Of a stretch of DNA of 64,000 nucleotides, positions 61,414 to 64,000 are shown piece by piece. A program made the translations under genes and the position numbers. This stretch comes from Massilia sp. Se16.2.3 (GTDB taxonomy: Bacteria > Pseudomonadota > Gammaproteobacteria > Burkholderiales > Burkholderiaceae_D): contig NZ_CP050451.1 in the NCBI RefSeq assembly GCF_014171595.1, positions 3,596,001 through 3,660,000 of the forward strand, in the 5' to 3' direction. The notes below the pieces were generated by a model. That model did not search any database and was not told the DNA's origin. It saw only the letters and a program-made list of their open reading frames with translations. Numbering within the stretch: position 1 is the first letter of the stretch; each line of letters begins with the position of its first letter.

Positions 61414-62339
61414 ATGCTCAAACTCAGCCTGGACGCCCTGCTCACCGTCGACACCATCGCCCGCCGCGGCTCCTTTGCGGCCGCCGCCAGGGAACTGTTC
61501 CGGGTGCCCTCGACGATTTCCTATACGGTGGCCAAGCTGGAAGAAGACCTGGGCGTACAGCTGTTCGAACGCTTCGGACCGCGGGTGGAACTCACGGCCG
61601 CCGGCGCCGAACTGCTCAAGGAAGGCCGCTACCTGTTGAAAGCCGCGGGTGACCTCGAGCGCCGGGTGCGCCGCGTCGCCTCCGGCTGGGAGACCGAATT
61701 CACGCTTGCCATCGATTCGATGCTGTGCCCCGATCCCTTGATGACGGAAATCGACGTCTTCTGCGGCGTCGCCGACCAGACCCGCCTGCGCCTGCTGAAG
61801 GAAGCCCTGTCGGGGACCTGGGAAGCCCTGCTCGAGCGGCGCGCCGACCTGCTGGTGGGCGCCGCCGGCGCGGACCCCGCGGGCGGCGGCTACACGGCGC
61901 TGCCGCTGGCGACCGTCGGCTTCGTGTTCGTGGTGGCGCCCGGGCATCCGCTGGCCGGCGCACGCGAACCCCGGCGAAAGCCGACCTCGCGGCCTGGCGC
62001 GCCGTGTCGGTATCGGATTCCGCACGCCAGCTGCAGGCGCGCACGGTCGGCCTGCTGTTCGGGCAGAACACCCTGGCCGTGCCCGACATGCAGACCAAGC
62101 ACGCCTTCCAGCGTGCCGGCCTCGGTTTCGGCTTCCTGCCCCAACCCCGGGTGCACGAGGACCTTGCCGCGGGGCGCCTGGTCGCCAAGGCGGTGGAGGA
62201 ACCCAAGCCCGACGAAACCCTGTACCTTGCCTGGCGCACCGGCGAGGAAGGCGCGGCACTGGACTGGTGGAAGAAGCGTTTGCAGGACGGCGCCGTCGTG
62301 CGCCGGATGCTGCTGCCCGCAGGGTGCGGGCAGGTGTAA
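61414..62339 (+). CDS. LysR-family transcriptional regulator, one frame break
   Basis: About 308 residues. The winged HTH is at residues 1-60: LSLDALLTVDTIARRGSFAA, ARELFRVPSTISYTVAKLEE and DLGVQLFERFG. The effector domain has EFTLAIDSMLCPDPLMTEID, GTWEALLERRADLLVGAAGA and, after a break near 61975 (GCGAACCCCGGCGAAAG, one C short), AKADLAAWRAVSVSDSARQL to the stop at 62339. Convergent with the pirin gene, so it may act on more distant targets or on pirin through its own promoter. Inducer unknown. Confidence 0.88.
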
Positions 62340-62398
62340 GGATGCTGCGGAGCTAGCTGGCCTTGGCGGCGGGGCCGCCGCCAAGGCCATGAGCGCAT

Positions 62399-63100
62399 TT
62401 AGTGCGGCAGGTCGAACACCAGCACTTCAGCGTCCGCCGCGCCCGACAGCGTGATCGCCGCTTCCCCGTCGACCCGCACCGCGTCGCCGGCCGCGAGCAG
62501 CACGCCGTTCACGCTCAGGCTGCCCCGCGCCACGTGGACGTAGCCGATGCGGCCCGCGGGCAGCGGATGGGACAGGCTGTCGTCGCCATTCAGGATGGCG
62601 GCGTAGATCGACGCATCCTGGCGCAGGGTGACGGAACCGTCGCGGCCGCCCGGCGACGCCACCAGGCGCAGCTGGCCCTGTTTCGACGACGGGTCGAAGT
62701 GCTTCTCCTCATAGCCCGGCGCGCCGCCGATCTCGTTCGGCTGGATCCAGATCTGCAGGAAATGCACCGGCTCGGTGCGCGACCCGTTGAATTCGCTGTG
62801 GACCACGCCCTTGCCGGCACTCATGCGCTGCACGTCGCCGTAGCGCAGCACCGAGCCGTTGCCCATGCTGTCCTTGTGTTCCAGGGCGCCGTCGAGCACA
62901 TACGAGATGATTTCCATGTCGCGGTGGCCGTGGGCATCGAAGCCGCGGCCGGCGGCCACCCGGTCTTCGTTGATGACGCGCAGTGGGCCGACGCCCATGT
63001 GGGCCGGATCCTGGTAGTGGCCGAACGAAAAGGTGTGCTTCGAATCGAGCCAACCGAAATTGGCGACGCCACGTTCTTCGCTTTTACGTACTGTCAGCAT
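62399..63100 (-). CDS. pirin-family bicupin (YhaK/quercetinase-like)
   Basis: A 233-residue protein. Metal ligands: HGHRDMEIISYVLDG (two His) and GKGVVHSEFNGSRTEPVHFL (His, Glu). The N-terminus VRKSEERGVANFGWLDSKHT and the segment PAHMGVGPLRVINEDRVAAG are pirin landmarks; FLQIWIQPNEIGGAPGYEEK follows. Pirins are redox-sensitive proteins; some have quercetin dioxygenase activity. Intact. Start ATG 63100. Next gene upstream on the same strand is the flavin reductase-like gene after about 190 bases. Confidence 0.9.
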   Translation of the reverse strand: MLTVRKSEERGVANFGWLDSKHTFSFGHYQDPAHMGVGPLRVINEDRVAAGRGFDAHGHRDMEIISYVLDGALEHKDSMGNGSVLRYGDVQRMSAGKGVVHSEFNGSRTEPVHFLQIWIQPNEIGGAPGYEEKHFDPSSKQGQLRLVASPGGRDGSVTLRQDASIYAAILNGDDSLSHPLPAGRIGYVHVARGSLSVNGVLLAAGDAVRVDGEAAITLSGAADAEVLVFDLPH

Positions 63101-63293
63101 GATGCGCTCCTGTTGTTATGGGCCCATTCGAACCATTCGAATGTCGCTGCGGCGGCGATCCTGCTGTCTTTCTCGCCCGCCGCCGAGGCCGCGTTGTGCA
63201 TGAAGGACATTATGCGCGCCCCAAGCCGGGGCAAAAAGCGAGTAGTTTGCCGGCCTATCGTCGAAATTTTCGAACGCGCGTTCCGCCATGCGT

Positions 63294-63875
63294 TCAGCCA
63301 CTGTCGCGGGCACGCATCGCCTCGCCGATCGCATAAAACTGGCCGCCGGCCACGTGATGGATGCTGCGCCAGCCCGGTGCCGCGTGCTCGAACTGCCAGT
63401 GGCCGTCGCGAAAGGCGCGTTCGTCGGCCCAGGCGGCAACGACTTCGCCGATGAAGAGGTCGTAGACCGCCTGGTTGTGCGGCTCGGGAACCAGGCGGCA
63501 TTCCAGCCAGGCCGCGCAGCCGGCGACAAAAGGCAGCGCGTCGCCGGCCAGATGCATCAGCGCGACGCCGCTGGCGCCCAGCTTGCCGGGGTCCCGGGCC
63601 AGCGAGCGGTTGCCGACGTCGTGGGTCAGCTGCAGCTGGTCGACCGTGGGCACCTGGATCACGAAGCGCCCGCTCGCCTCGATAAGCAGGCGGGTGCGGG
63701 TCGCCTTGTCCAGCACCACGGTGAGCTTGGGCGGGGCGAAGTCGAGGGCGCAGGCCCAGGCCGCGGCCATGACATTGTCGACGCCCTCGTGGTGGGCCGA
63801 GACGAGCACGGTCGGGCCATGGGTCAGCAGGCGATAGGCTTTTTCGAGGGGAACACTGAGGATATGTGGAGGCAT
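63294..63875 (-). CDS. flavin reductase-like FMN-binding protein
   Basis: A 193-residue flavoprotein with the split-barrel FMN fold: LTHGPTVLVSAHHEGVDNVM then AAAWACALDFAPPKLTVVLD is the family's active region; FVIQVPTVDQLQL and ECRLVPEPHNQAVYDLFIGE complete it. Intact, ATG 63875. Supplies or binds reduced FMN; it may serve an oxygenase elsewhere. The last 125 bases of the window (63876-64000) hold its upstream region and no gene. Confidence 0.86.
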   Translation of the reverse strand: MPPHILSVPLEKAYRLLTHGPTVLVSAHHEGVDNVMAAAWACALDFAPPKLTVVLDKATRTRLLIEASGRFVIQVPTVDQLQLTHDVGNRSLARDPGKLGASGVALMHLAGDALPFVAGCAAWLECRLVPEPHNQAVYDLFIGEVVAAWADERAFRDGHWQFEHAAPGWRSIHHVAGGQFYAIGEAMRARDSG

Positions 63876-64000
63876 GGGTTTTTCGAGAAATGCACGTGTG
63901 ACCCACGCATGGTACCGATTATCCCGGCGCGGGCGGGCACGGATGCGGATTGGCCGGGCGAATGGAGCGCTGCGCAGCGCTTCACGCCAGGCGTGCCAGT

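Overview
The window is high-GC DNA from a Gram-negative betaproteobacterium, most likely Massilia or a close relative in Oxalobacteraceae (Burkholderiales). This rests on gene content (NodT-type efflux, Bkd complex, KefF/KefC, GltIJKL-type importer, ECF42/DGPF cluster, many small outer-membrane beta-barrels), gene style and dispersed GTAGGGTGGGC repeats. No rRNA, tRNA, CRISPR array, prophage or complete transposon was seen. About half of the longer genes carry one or more reading-frame breaks. Protein similarity continues in a second frame, and many breaks fall in C/G runs of the type CCC(C)GG, so I read them mainly as sequence or assembly errors and annotate each affected gene as one locus.

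Layout. 1-1284: 5'-truncated trypsin-like protease closed by a perfect hairpin. 1360-2757: amino acid permease. 3239-8127: TetR repressor plus a tripartite efflux pump (MFS, HlyD, NodT). 8512-13593: complete branched-chain 2-oxoacid dehydrogenase operon bkdA1-bkdA2-bkdB-lpdV. 13934-16307: three paralogous small outer-membrane barrels, each with its own terminator. 16452-18806: KefF/KefC-type K+ efflux pair. 18976-27360: a lipoprotein, then a signalling block (hybrid kinase, HTH-receiver regulator, soluble kinase, single receiver, convergent membrane kinase), with a 165-bp inverted-repeat element between the convergent ends. 27428-31459: divergent TetR and a Baeyer-Villiger monooxygenase/SDR/hydrolase operon. 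31572-36001: MYG1-like protein, membrane metallophosphoesterase, two small proteins, exonuclease III. 36013-39023: glutamate/aspartate-type ABC importer, divergent from zwf (39234-40724).

40846-44776: a low-complexity exported protein and an exported subtilase, divergent from an ECF sigma/anti-sigma pair. 45360-45561: duplicated short inverted-repeat element. 45586-48228: ECF42-type sigma factor with VOC and two DGPF/YCII proteins. 48447-50283: small hydrophilic protein, LytM peptidase with a KAEA tail, ankyrin protein. 50304-53735: PAS-GGDEF-EAL protein and a LivK-type binding protein. 54466-56560: leuA behind a strong promoter and a Leu-rich apparently leaderless leader peptide. 56644-60105: cytochrome c, small membrane protein, thioesterase, MaoC hydratase, ilvE. 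60683-63875: another small barrel, LysR regulator, pirin and flavin reductase.

Branched-chain amino acid metabolism recurs (bkd operon, a LivK-type protein, leuA, ilvE), as do envelope functions and signalling. The most interesting leads are the leuA leader, the stop-codon-supplying repeat, the sigma/anti-sigma/subtilase/low-complexity module, a small hydrophilic protein family, and the frameshift pattern itself.
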